Source: Bacteroidaceae bacterium
GTDB lineage: Bacteria; Bacteroidota; Bacteroidia; Bacteroidales; Bacteroidaceae
Direction of reading: 5' to 3'
Length of the DNA stretch: 36,910 nucleotides
Assembly (NCBI GenBank): GCA_017547205.1
Contig: JAFYQH010000043.1
Location: 1-36,910 of the forward strand
In this document: piece by piece, positions 15,331 to 23,291 of the stretch
Layout: every line of letters starts with the position of its first letter
Numbering within the stretch: position 1 is the stretch's first letter
The notes under the pieces: generated by a model
Database searches by the model: none
What the model was told of the DNA's origin: nothing
What the model saw: the letters and a program-made list of their open reading frames with translations, nothing else
Made by a program: the position numbers and the translations under genes

Positions 15331-16209
15331 ATGAAAACACTGAAATTTCTATCGATACTCGCATTGTCGCTCTTTGCGGCAACATCGTGCATGAATGACC
15401 ATGACGCGCCCAACTTCGAGCAGCCTCCATACGGTAACAACGAGATTGGCGAGGCAAACACCGACATTGTCGAACTGAAGACAAAATACGCTTCAACCAT
15501 ATCAGGCAACGGATTCGAGCAGTTCACAGATGAGACAATCATCGAGGGTGTGGTAGTTGCCAACGACGAGACCGGCAATGTCTACAAGCAGCTTGTAATA
15601 AATGACAAGACAGGTGCCATCATCATCGGCATCGATGATGTAGGTCTCTACTCAGTATTGCCAATAGGTACACGCGTACGCCTCAACTGCAAGAATCTTT
15701 ACATCGGAGGCTACGGCAGCTTGGCACAGATAGGTACCAAGTACTTCAATACCAAATATTCCGAGTACCAGATTGGCCGCATGTCGAAGTTCGACTTCCA
15801 GAAGCATGTAAAAATAATGGGCAAGGCTGCAAGCACCGAACCCGAAATGACCCCCATGGTCGTTACAGAGGATTTCCTTGCCGACAGCAATAACAAGAAC
15901 AGTGCACCAATTTATGTTGTGCTGAAGAACGTCTCAATTGCCGAGGCCGATGGAACAAGAAAGTTCGCTCCCGAGGAGGAACAGATAAGCGAGACCAACA
16001 CTGCCGTAGAGAGAAACGTATCAATAGGCAAGCAGAAGGTTATATTCAGGTTGAGCACATATGCCGACTTTGCCAATGAAGTAATACCGCAGGGCAATTT
16101 CGATATCACAGGTGTGCTTACAAGATACCGCAACCCGGGTAGCAGCAGCAAGGACTACTGGCAGTTCATGCTCACTTCTACAGCCGATATGAAACCAGTT
16201 ACAGAATAA
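15331..16209 (+). CDS. DUF5689-type surface lipoprotein
   Basis: This is a 292-residue protein with a lipoprotein signal (1-19) and lipobox AATSC (C20). It is followed by MNDHD; acidic residues just after the Cys are the known surface-export signal of Bacteroides lipoproteins. The rest fits the DUF5689 pattern: a first half with EGVVVANDETGNVYKQLVI (about 72-90) and a hydrophobic GAIIIGID strand, followed by GTRVRLNCKNLYIGGYG. These are OB-fold-like features, and related domains occur in secreted nucleases of Bacteroidota. It probably holds ligand, perhaps nucleic acid, for the receptor encoded just upstream. The next gene follows after 21 bases. I rely on motif memory, not on a search. Confidence 0.75.
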   Translation: MKTLKFLSILALSLFAATSCMNDHDAPNFEQPPYGNNEIGEANTDIVELKTKYASTISGNGFEQFTDETIIEGVVVANDETGNVYKQLVINDKTGAIIIGIDDVGLYSVLPIGTRVRLNCKNLYIGGYGSLAQIGTKYFNTKYSEYQIGRMSKFDFQKHVKIMGKAASTEPEMTPMVVTEDFLADSNNKNSAPIYVVLKNVSIAEADGTRKFAPEEEQISETNTAVERNVSIGKQKVIFRLSTYADFANEVIPQGNFDITGVLTRYRNPGSSSKDYWQFMLTSTADMKPVTE

Positions 16210-16230
16210 TAATAATTAAAATATAGAACT

Positions 16231-18816
16231 ATGAAAATCAAGAGTTTATTTTTGGCGGCGATGACACTGTTCGCGTTCAGTGCATGTACCGACACACCCG
16301 ATTCGCCCTACCAGTTCCCCACTGGCGGCGGAAGCAGCAACGGCGGCACAACCGAAGAGGGAGTTTACATTGACGCATCTTTCAAGAGCGACTTCGGAGC
16401 ATTCACACCGGTTGAGACAGTTGGCGACTATCCTTGGATAATCGACTACAGCACAGCAAAGGCTACATCATATGTAGACGGCAAGAACGAGGCTGCTACA
16501 AGCTGGTTGATTTCAACACCTGTTGACTTTACCAATGAGACAGAGGCATATGTAGCATTCGAATACATCATCCGCTACTCCGAGAACGGTAAGGTAGCTG
16601 CGAACCACCAGTTGCTCATCAGCGCCGACTACACCGGTGACGCCACAAAGGCGACATGGGTCGACCTGCCTTATGGTGCTGTAGAGGGCAGCGACTGGGC
16701 TACATTCTACAAGGCAAATGCAGCCATACCGGCCGAGTTCCTTGGCAAGAGCGGTATCGTATTCGCACTCCGCTACACAGCCACAACCAAGGCAAGTACA
16801 TGGGAGGTAAAGAACTTCAAGGTAGCACACGGCACAGCCGATGCACCTGAGGAGCCGGGCGAGGCCGAAGAGTACACCGTAGCTGAGGCTCTTGCAGCAT
16901 TCACAGGCGCAGCAAAGCCTGCTGTTATTAAAGCCTACATCGTAGGTACGATCGATGGCCAGGTATACGATGAGGGTTGCCGTTTCAGTGGCACAGCCGA
17001 GTCAAAGACAAACCTGCTCATTGCCGACAACGTGGACGAGACAGACCCCGCAAAGTGTATGCCTGTACAGTTGCCTTCGGGCGCAGTGCGCAATGCATTG
17101 AACCTTGTTGACAACCCGGGCAACTACAAGAAAGAGGTCAAGCTCACAGGTAGCCTCGAGAAATACTTCGGTGTTCCAGGCCTCAAGACCGTAACAAAGT
17201 ACGAGATCGACGGTGTGACACCAGAGGAGCCGGATGCTCCCGAGGGCGCATACATCAACGAGACATTCGCAACAAGCTTCGGCACTTTCACCACACAGGA
17301 GACTGTAGGCAACTACCCATGGATAATCGACTACAGCACTGCGAAGGCAACATCATATGTTGACACAGACGGTGACGGCAAGGCCGATACCGACAAGGAG
17401 GCTACAAGCTGGTTGGTATCACCCACTATCGACTTGACAAACGAGACTGAGGCATACATTGCATTCGAATACATCATCCGTTATGCCGAGAGCGGCAAGG
17501 TTGCCGACAACCACCAGCTGCTCATCTGCCAGGACTTTACAGGTGACGTTGCGACAGCTGACTGGACGAACATTCCTTATGGTGCAGTTGAGGGAAGCGA
17601 CTGGAACACATTCTACAAAGCCAATGTAGCGGTTCCTGCAGAATTCCTTGGCAAGAGCACTGTTACATTCGCACTCCGTTACACTGCCACGACAAAGGCC
17701 GGTACATGGGAGGTAAAGAACTTCGTAGTGGCACATGGTGCAGCTACCGGCGAAACACCCGAGGAGCCGGAAACACCTGATACACCTGTAGTTCCTAGCG
17801 GCGACAACCTGCTTGCAAACGGTAGCTTCGAGGATTGGAACGGAAGTAACCCTGCAGCATGGGCTACCATGTCTGACGCGTCAAACGCTACTATTGCACA
17901 GAGCAGCGATGCACGCACTGGCAACTATTCAGTGATAGTAAGCGTCAATAAAAGTTCTAACAAGCGTCTTGCATCACAGAGCTATGTACTTGAACCAGGT
18001 ACATACACATTCAGCGCATATGTAAAGATGAACGGTGCCGATGCAGGTCACTGCCGTTTGGGCTACGTGCCTGTTGTTGACGGTGTAGCTGTAAATACAA
18101 AATACACATATGAGTCACAGCCGGCATCAGCAGTAAGCAGCGACTGGGCTGCACGAGTTTATGAATTCACCCTCACAGAGAAGACAGAAGTTGCATTAGT
18201 CATAATGAACAACAAGAACGGAGGTGCATCGTTCCTTGTTGACGACGTTACTTTGACAACAAACGACGGCTCTGTAGGCGGTGGCAACAACGAGGGTGGC
18301 AACGAAGAGCCTGAGACACCTGCAAACGGAGAGTACCTCAATGAGACATTCGCTACCAGTCTTGGTTCATTCAAGACTCAGGAGGTAGTAGGCAGTTTCC
18401 CATGGGTATTTGCCGAGAATTATGGAGCAAAGGCTTCAGGTTTCGCCGATGGTGCAAGCCAGGATGCTGAAAGCTGGTTGATTTCTCCGGCAATGGACCT
18501 TACCAGCGAGACTGCTGCAAACATAGCGTTCGACTATGTAATCAACAAGGGTGATGCAAGCGCAGCTGCCAAGAACCACAAGTTGCTCGTAACAGACAAC
18601 TACACCGGTGATGTTACAACAACAGAGTGGACAGAGGTAAACTATGGTGCTGTGAACAATAACAACTGGACATTCCATAATACAGGAAACATCTCACTCC
18701 CCGGCAGTGTAATGGGCAAGAGCAAAGTTGTTGTCGCATTCAAGTACATGTCGACAACTGCAAATTCAAGCACATGGGAAGTAAAGAATGTTGTAGTTAC
18801 AAGCGCGACGAAATAA
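16231..18816 (+). CDS. Multidomain surface lipoprotein with three choice-of-anchor-J-like repeats
   Basis: This is an 861-residue protein. The lipobox is FSAC (C19), followed by TDTPDSP. After a Gly/Ser linker the domains run as follows. Jelly-roll repeat 1 is at 46-201. A DUF6359-like, probably OB-fold, domain is at about 215-325 (opening EYTVAEALAAF). Repeat 2 is at 341-503. A carbohydrate-binding-module-like domain is at about 525-677 (NLLANGSFEDWN). A Gly/Asn/Glu linker follows, and repeat 3 is at 702-857. Repeats 1 and 2 are nearly identical; repeat 3 is diverged. The jelly-roll repeats resemble the choice-of-anchor-J/cleaved-adhesin family, which binds surface ligands. Repeat 2 has an extra DxDxDGxxDxD calcium-type loop at 378-388. 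It is the last gene of the operon before a good terminator. Probable role: ligand capture at the cell surface. Confidence 0.8.
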   Translation: MKIKSLFLAAMTLFAFSACTDTPDSPYQFPTGGGSSNGGTTEEGVYIDASFKSDFGAFTPVETVGDYPWIIDYSTAKATSYVDGKNEAATSWLISTPVDFTNETEAYVAFEYIIRYSENGKVAANHQLLISADYTGDATKATWVDLPYGAVEGSDWATFYKANAAIPAEFLGKSGIVFALRYTATTKASTWEVKNFKVAHGTADAPEEPGEAEEYTVAEALAAFTGAAKPAVIKAYIVGTIDGQVYDEGCRFSGTAESKTNLLIADNVDETDPAKCMPVQLPSGAVRNALNLVDNPGNYKKEVKLTGSLEKYFGVPGLKTVTKYEIDGVTPEEPDAPEGAYINETFATSFGTFTTQETVGNYPWIIDYSTAKATSYVDTDGDGKADTDKEATSWLVSPTIDLTNETEAYIAFEYIIRYAESGKVADNHQLLICQDFTGDVATADWTNIPYGAVEGSDWNTFYKANVAVPAEFLGKSTVTFALRYTATTKAGTWEVKNFVVAHGAATGETPEEPETPDTPVVPSGDNLLANGSFEDWNGSNPAAWATMSDASNATIAQSSDARTGNYSVIVSVNKSSNKRLASQSYVLEPGTYTFSAYVKMNGADAGHCRLGYVPVVDGVAVNTKYTYESQPASAVSSDWAARVYEFTLTEKTEVALVIMNNKNGGASFLVDDVTLTTNDGSVGGGNNEGGNEEPETPANGEYLNETFATSLGSFKTQEVVGSFPWVFAENYGAKASGFADGASQDAESWLISPAMDLTSETAANIAFDYVINKGDASAAAKNHKLLVTDNYTGDVTTTEWTEVNYGAVNNNNWTFHNTGNISLPGSVMGKSKVVVAFKYMSTTANSSTWEVKNVVVTSATK
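16366..18801 (+). repeat. Three in-gene domain repeats
   Basis: Copies are at 16366-16833, 17251-17739 and 18334-18801. Copies 1 and 2 are nearly identical as protein (YPWIIDYSTAKATSYVD, then ANHQLLI or DNHQLLI, then LRYTATTKA) but differ at many third codon positions. This indicates an old duplication held under protein-level selection, not a recent one. Copy 3 keeps the framework (ESWLISPAMDLTSE, STWEVKN) with much lower identity. Confidence 0.9.
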
Positions 18817-18835
18817 CAATTACATCAATTTTACA

Positions 18836-18869
18836 CAAAAAGCGATAGGTACCACCCTATCGCTTTTTT
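18836..18869 (+). terminator. Terminator of the receptor/lipoprotein operon
   Basis: GCGATAGG (18842-18849) pairs with CCTATCGC (18856-18863) around a 6-base loop, with an A run before and six T's after. It is a classic and probably bidirectional terminator. Confidence 0.92.
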
Positions 18870-18930
18870 GTATATATGTATATTGCGGCACTTTATAGGA
18901 TTTTTTTGCCGTAAATACAACACAAAGAGT

Positions 18931-18938
18931 TATCTTCG
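18931..18938 (+). promoter_or_regulatory. -7 box (TATCTTCG) of fabG
   Basis: TATCTTCG ends 27 bases before the fabG ATG and equals the box before pcrA. A TTTG at 18905-18908 is 22 bases upstream, longer than the usual 19-20. Confidence 0.45.
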
Positions 18939-18965
18939 CATAAAGCAAACAAAACAATTTACGTT

Positions 18966-19712
18966 ATGAAACTATTGGAAGGAAAGACAGCTCTTGTAAC
19001 AGGAGCCACACGAGGTATAGGCCGCGCCATTGCGGTAAAGTTCGCACAGCAGGGTGCAAACGTGGCATTCACATACAGGCATATCAACAGCAATGCCGAG
19101 GAACTCATTAAAGAGATTGAAGCATTGGGAGTGAAATGCAAGGGCTATGCAGCCGATGCTGCCGACTTTGCGGCCACCGATGCTGTAGTAAAGGAGATTG
19201 TAGCCGACTTTGGCCGCATCGATATCCTTGTCAACAACGCCGGAATAACCAAGGACGGACTCATACTGCGCATGACCGAGGAGCAGTGGGATGCAGTAAT
19301 AACCACCAACCTTAAGTCGGCATTCAACTTCACACGTGCCGTAGTGCCCGTGATGGCAAAACAGCGTGGCGGCAGCATCATCAACATGTCGTCGGTCGTA
19401 GGCGAGAACGGCAATGCCGGCCAGTGCAACTACTCGGCATCGAAGGCCGGTCTCATAGGACTTGCCAAGTCCATCGCCAAGGAGATGGGACCTCGCGGCA
19501 TAAGAGCGAACTGCATAGCACCGGGATTCATAGTAACCGACATGACAAGCGCAATACCCGAGGAGATGCGTGCCGAGTGGGCAAAGACCATTCCTCTGCG
19601 CCGTGCCGGAACCCCCGAGGATGTAGCAGGCGTAGCCGTGTTCTTTGCCAGCGACATGTCGGCCTACGTCAGCGGCCAGGTAATCAACTGCTGCGGCGCA
19701 ATGAGCTGCTGA
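18966..19712 (+). CDS. fabG: 3-oxoacyl-ACP reductase
   Basis: This is a 248-residue short-chain dehydrogenase that reduces 3-oxoacyl-ACP with NADPH in fatty acid synthesis. The nucleotide-binding motif TGATRGIG is at 12-19 and NNAG at 90-93. The catalytic residues are N115, S143 (MSSVVGENGN), Y156 and K160 (YSASK); the Ser-Tyr spacing of 13 equals that of E. coli FabG. APGFIVTDMT after residue 185 and the ending SGQVINCCGAMSC complete the family pattern; Cys-Cys where most have Val-Asp/Cys-Gly is a small variation. Length is as expected. It is a single gene with its own promoter, followed by the large palindromic element that separates it from the convergent barrel gene. Confidence 0.93.
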   Translation: MKLLEGKTALVTGATRGIGRAIAVKFAQQGANVAFTYRHINSNAEELIKEIEALGVKCKGYAADAADFAATDAVVKEIVADFGRIDILVNNAGITKDGLILRMTEEQWDAVITTNLKSAFNFTRAVVPVMAKQRGGSIINMSSVVGENGNAGQCNYSASKAGLIGLAKSIAKEMGPRGIRANCIAPGFIVTDMTSAIPEEMRAEWAKTIPLRRAGTPEDVAGVAVFFASDMSAYVSGQVINCCGAMSC

Positions 19713-19720
19713 AACAACAA

Positions 19721-19765
19721 CTAAGGTAGCTAGGGTAACTAGGATGGCTAAGATAACTATGTAGC
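19721..19765 (+). repeat. Left array of degenerate 9-bp tandem repeats
   Basis: There are five consecutive 9-mers: CTAAGGTAG, CTAGGGTAA, CTAGGATGG, CTAAGATAA and CTATGTAGC. The approximate consensus is CTAxGRTxx. They begin eight bases after the fabG stop. No reading frame continues through them. Confidence 0.75.
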
Positions 19766-19770
19766 CACCC

Positions 19771-19945
19771 TAATTAACGTGAGTTCGATATAAGAATTTA
19801 TACTAAAATTTAGCGTATTTTGTCATCTCGAACGTACGTGAGAGATCTCTTATTTTACGATATTTTGAGATCCCTCGTCGCTACGCTCTGTCGGAATGAA
19901 CAGGTTCGCGATTTGATTTAGCTTATATCGAACTCACGTTAATTA
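19771..19945. mobile_element. MITE-like palindromic element with 24-bp inverted termini
   Basis: The 24 bases at 19771-19794 (beginning TAATTAACGTGAGTTCG) are perfectly inverted at 19922-19945. Nested inside is an imperfect palindrome. Its left arm is 19822-19849 (GTCATCTCGAACG, then GAGAGATCTC). Its right arm is 19866-19899 (GAGATCCCTCGTCGC, then TCGGAATGAA). This inner sequence resembles the GTCATTCCGAA/TTCGGAATGAC palindromes that I recall as abundant between genes of Bacteroidota. The element is 175 bp and encodes no protein. It has the layout of a non-autonomous transposable element or a repeat family spread by one. It also fills the gap between two convergent genes, so it may terminate both. 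Confidence 0.7.
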
Positions 19946-19995
19946 CCATAGTTACCATACATAGACACCCTATCCACCATAGCTATCCTAGCCAC
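19946..19995 (-). repeat. Right array of 9-bp repeats, inverted relative to the left
   Basis: Read on the minus strand this flank gives CTAGGATAG, CTATGGTGG, ATAGGGTGT and CTATGTATG, followed by GTAACTATGGTAA. It is the same 9-base theme as 19721-19765 but pointing the opposite way. The two arrays thus extend the palindrome outward on both sides of the central element. Confidence 0.65.
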
Positions 19996-20000
19996 TTTAT

Positions 20001-22835
20001 TTACTTCCCGCCGATGTTGAGGCGGTAGATTGCATGCAGCATCACGTAGCTCAGGAACACCTCATTACGGCTGAATTGGCGCATACCGGGAGATACATAG
20101 CTGTATTCCGACGTTCGCTGGTTCAGGATGTCCACAGCCTCGAGTTGAAGGGTAAGCGCCTTGTTCTTCAGGAACGATTGCGAGACCGTCACATTCCACA
20201 ACCACTGGTCATGGTTCATTATATCGTCGGCATATCCTCGACGACCGTAAAACATAAACGAAGTATTAACCTTCATACCGAACGGCAGGTCGGCCTGCGG
20301 TTCAAGACAGCATTCGAATGTGTGTCCGTTCTGGTTGTAAGCAGGTGTCCTGTCATAGCGTGCCAGTTGACCTGTATATGCACCGCTAAGGTTAACGCTC
20401 CACATTCCGCTTCTCCATTTAAGGCGCATGTTTGCACGGGGCGTGTATGAATGCACGACAGAGAGCCCCATACCGTCACCAGTCGCACCCACAAAACTCT
20501 TGTTGCGGTTTATGCCATAACCAGCACCGAGCGACAGCATCCATTCACGCTCCTTGTCAAGAGGCTGTTCTGTACCTACTCCTATTGAAAGATAGTAACA
20601 GCCGTTTACATTATCCTTTGTGTGGCGTCTCTTTCCTGTAAGCGGGTCGGTCTCTATGATATCTACAATAGAATTGTTATAGTTACCGAAGTTAGCATAT
20701 ATGTTATATGAATCGCCCCTCTTCTCATTGAACCATCGGCCATAGAGGTTCATGTGGTTGTTCCACTGCAACTTAAGGTTGGGATTGTTCACACGCTCGG
20801 TCATCTGGTCACTTGTATCGGTAACAGGGAGAAGTTCAAGCAGTGAGGGACGGCGGGAATAACCATTGTACTGCAACGACAGTTCACCGTTCTTTACAGG
20901 CTTCCACTCGACGCGCAGCATTGGAGCGATATCGAAGTATTCGCGTTGCGGAGTATGCAGTTTGCCCGCCCTTGCATAGTCCAGTTTTTCGTCATAATAG
21001 CGCAATGTTGCACCTCCAGTGGCCTCGAACTTGTCCCAGACACCATACAAATAGAAACGCCCGCTGTGCATCAGTTCCTCACTTGAGGAGTTGAGACTGT
21101 TCTCAAAGTCAATGACGGCAGCCAAGGAATCGGCTGTCGAAGGACGCACGCCAAGAGGCAAACCCGGTTGCGCATAGTCGGCATAGCGGTCGAGCCTGTA
21201 GATATTGTTCTCATTGTCATTCTTTTCATGGTTCAGCGTGTATGTAGCCGAGAATCTTATGTACCGGCTGAATTTACCGTCAAGCGTTGCACTCACATAA
21301 AGGTTTCTGCTGTTGTCGGGTGCAGTGTAATAACGTCGGTCAACAGCATCCGGCGTGCTGCTGTTGAAATAGCGATAGTCACAAAGCGAATTGGAGAAAT
21401 ACCTGCCACTGCTGATGTCATACCTCGCTCCGATATTAAGCGAATACCCATCTTTCCTGAAACGGTGCACAAATTGTGCATATGCAGTAAGGTTGTGAAG
21501 TCTGTTAGTCTGCAACCCCTGCCGTGCCTGCGAATTTATACCTATAGACTTGAGTTCTTCACTTGCATCGTCACCGACAAGACCAGCCTCGGGATTCCCT
21601 GTTCCCGGGATAGCAGAATAGGTCGACATACTGCTCATATCACCCGAACTGGCACTGTTGTAACGGTAGCTGACGAATGCAGTCAAGCGGTTAAGGCTAT
21701 CTATGTTATAGGTCATGCCTCCATCGAATGTGACACTGCGGTTACGCCCCTGACGCAGGCCCCGTTGATAGGAATAATGGTTGCCAGCATTGCCAAGAAT
21801 GGTCTCGACATTGGAAATTGCGTCACTCGTATTATTGTCATGTCCCAGCTCCACCTCTGCATTCAACTTGAGCAAACCGGCATCGGTGTTTGCCTTTCCG
21901 TTGTCCCACGACATTATTGCACCAGCCTTGCGGTAGGTATATATTCCGTCGGCCAGCCCCCACCCGCTGCGCCAGTTGCCGTTCTCGTCCACAACCTGGT
22001 TCTCGCTTATATTGTTCACCTGAGCATATACGGCAGTACGGCGTTTGTCGGTAAAATTAGATGCAAAAACCTTGGCTATATACTTGTCGTTGGTACCGGC
22101 ACCGGCATCGGCATTAATGTTCCACGACGCCATGTACTCTTTTTTGATCTTTAAATCTACCACAGTAGCCTTCTCGGTATCGTGTACACCGGCAAACTCT
22201 TTTTCCTCGTCACTCTTCTCATAGACCGCAACATCCTGCACGGCATCGCTCACAATATTGGACATAGCTGTATTGGCATCGCCCAGGAACGGTTTGCCGT
22301 TGACAAGAATAGAACTTACAGCTTTGCCCTGGAACGTTAGGTTCCCGTCAGAATCCATCGACAGACCAGGCAACTGCTTCATCAGAGCAGCTATGGTAGA
22401 GCCCTCGGGAACACGGAACGCACTGGCATGGTACACGAAAGTATCGGCCTTAATCGTCAGTTCCTCGGCAAGACCGGTAACCTGCACCTCCTTCAACACC
22501 TTCAGGTCCTGCTTAAGAAGAAGATTGCCCAACTTCACATGCGGTTTTTCCTTTGTCAGTTCCACCCTCTTCACAAGAGTCTCATATCCCACAAACGAAA
22601 CCTTGACCTTGTACTTACCGGCCTCCTGTACTTTAAGGCTGAAATTTCCATCTTCTTCAGTTGCAACACCAGCAACAGCAACAGTGTCGTTTTTTATAAG
22701 TAGCACCGAAGCCGACGGCAACCCCTCCCTTACATTCTGCGCATCCACCACCTTACCTTGTAAAGTATAATTCTGCGCCAATGAAACACATACAGCAACT
22801 GCAAACAAAAGCAATGTCAGAAAAAATCTTTTCAT
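20001..22835 (-). CDS. TonB-dependent receptor-like outer-membrane barrel protein
   Basis: I place the start at ATG 22835 (MKRFF), giving 944 residues. An ATG four codons earlier (22847) is an alternative; frames reaching 22904 start with TTG inside the promoter. The signal peptide is 1-20 (VSLA-Q). A carboxypeptidase-D regulatory-like domain follows at about 24-108 (LQGKVVDA, DGNFSL, VGYETLVKR), then a likely TonB box KEVQVTG (115-121). A plug-like region is at about 125-235 (DTFVYHASAF, ILVNGKPFLGD), and a long barrel runs to the end. The pattern fits the outer-membrane beta-barrel family of Bacteroidota (PF14905 type) more than SusC. No SusD or enzyme lies beside it, so the substrate is unknown. 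It converges on fabG across the palindromic element. Confidence 0.85.
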   Translation of the reverse strand: MKRFFLTLLLFAVAVCVSLAQNYTLQGKVVDAQNVREGLPSASVLLIKNDTVAVAGVATEEDGNFSLKVQEAGKYKVKVSFVGYETLVKRVELTKEKPHVKLGNLLLKQDLKVLKEVQVTGLAEELTIKADTFVYHASAFRVPEGSTIAALMKQLPGLSMDSDGNLTFQGKAVSSILVNGKPFLGDANTAMSNIVSDAVQDVAVYEKSDEEKEFAGVHDTEKATVVDLKIKKEYMASWNINADAGAGTNDKYIAKVFASNFTDKRRTAVYAQVNNISENQVVDENGNWRSGWGLADGIYTYRKAGAIMSWDNGKANTDAGLLKLNAEVELGHDNNTSDAISNVETILGNAGNHYSYQRGLRQGRNRSVTFDGGMTYNIDSLNRLTAFVSYRYNSASSGDMSSMSTYSAIPGTGNPEAGLVGDDASEELKSIGINSQARQGLQTNRLHNLTAYAQFVHRFRKDGYSLNIGARYDISSGRYFSNSLCDYRYFNSSTPDAVDRRYYTAPDNSRNLYVSATLDGKFSRYIRFSATYTLNHEKNDNENNIYRLDRYADYAQPGLPLGVRPSTADSLAAVIDFENSLNSSSEELMHSGRFYLYGVWDKFEATGGATLRYYDEKLDYARAGKLHTPQREYFDIAPMLRVEWKPVKNGELSLQYNGYSRRPSLLELLPVTDTSDQMTERVNNPNLKLQWNNHMNLYGRWFNEKRGDSYNIYANFGNYNNSIVDIIETDPLTGKRRHTKDNVNGCYYLSIGVGTEQPLDKEREWMLSLGAGYGINRNKSFVGATGDGMGLSVVHSYTPRANMRLKWRSGMWSVNLSGAYTGQLARYDRTPAYNQNGHTFECCLEPQADLPFGMKVNTSFMFYGRRGYADDIMNHDQWLWNVTVSQSFLKNKALTLQLEAVDILNQRTSEYSYVSPGMRQFSRNEVFLSYVMLHAIYRLNIGGK

Positions 22836-22868
22836 ATATTGATTCATTAAGCGGGATAAGAAGTCCTG

Positions 22869-22902
22869 CAAATTTAGAAACAAATTACAAATTACCCCCC
22901 CC
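22869..22902 (-). promoter_or_regulatory. Promoter region of the barrel gene with an 8-base C/G tract
   Basis: On the minus strand a perfect TAAATTTG box (22869-22876) lies 33 bases before the ATG. Where the -33 box should be (19-20 bases further up) lies a run of eight G's (C's at 22895-22902), preceded by TTG. The run therefore sits between a TTG and the -7 box and would change their spacing if its length varied. Confidence 0.5.
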
Positions 22903-22904
22903 AA

Positions 22905-23291
22905 TTGTTAAATATAGTTAATACAAGTTCAAAAAAGGATATGCCACTTTTCATTTGACGCCGAAAAAATGATTTTGTATCTACGTTTAAACACCTGTAA
23001 TTACAACAGGAAAAAGACAACGTCATGCAAGTGACATATCCAGTCTGCCGGGAGAACCACCAACCCGGCAGCTTCTTAATTTTAACTCAATTCCACATTA
23101 CTTCACACATATATGACGTGCGGAAATCATTTTTGTGACAACCGCCACTGTTAATATTATTTAATTCACGGAATCATCCCCGGGCAATGCAAATTTAGCG
23201 GTAAACAATTCATATCTCCACTTGCTTTACTTTGCATATTGTTCGCAAAACCTTTGCAGAAACAAATTCCGTTGCATCCATCCGCTCAAAA
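22905..23291. other. Gene-free region between the barrel gene and the ABC permease
   Basis: There is no open frame with coding character here. Visible structure is the possible small RNA unit at 22954-23083, described separately. There is also a TAAATTTG on the minus strand near 23190, which could be a second, distal start for the barrel gene but has no -33 partner. The rest is AT-rich and unstructured. Confidence 0.5.
22992..23083 (+). ncRNA. Candidate small RNA
   Basis: TTTG (22954-22957), a 20-base spacer and TATCTACG (22978-22985) form a fair plus-strand promoter. About 90 bases downstream lies CTGCCGGG (23045-23052) pairing perfectly with CCCGGCAG (23064-23071), followed by CTTCTTAATTTT, a T-rich but broken tail. 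Between them is a small hairpin, CCTGT (22994-22998) with ACAGG (23006-23010). This could be a short non-coding transcript. The imperfect -7 box and the weak T tract keep the confidence low. Confidence 0.3.

Noticed and set aside
19721-19995. CRISPR array
   Set aside because: The repeat units are only 9 bp, adjacent without spacers and degenerate; no cas gene is present.
21168-22154. 328-codon plus-strand frame inside the barrel gene
   Set aside because: It is antisense to a well-supported TonB-type barrel with continuous domain structure, with no start signals or recognisable domain.
22186-23196. Second promoter for the barrel gene at the minus-strand TAAATTTG near 23190
   Set aside because: No -33 partner at 19-20 bases was found and the leader would exceed 350 bases; a good box lies much closer at 22869-22876.
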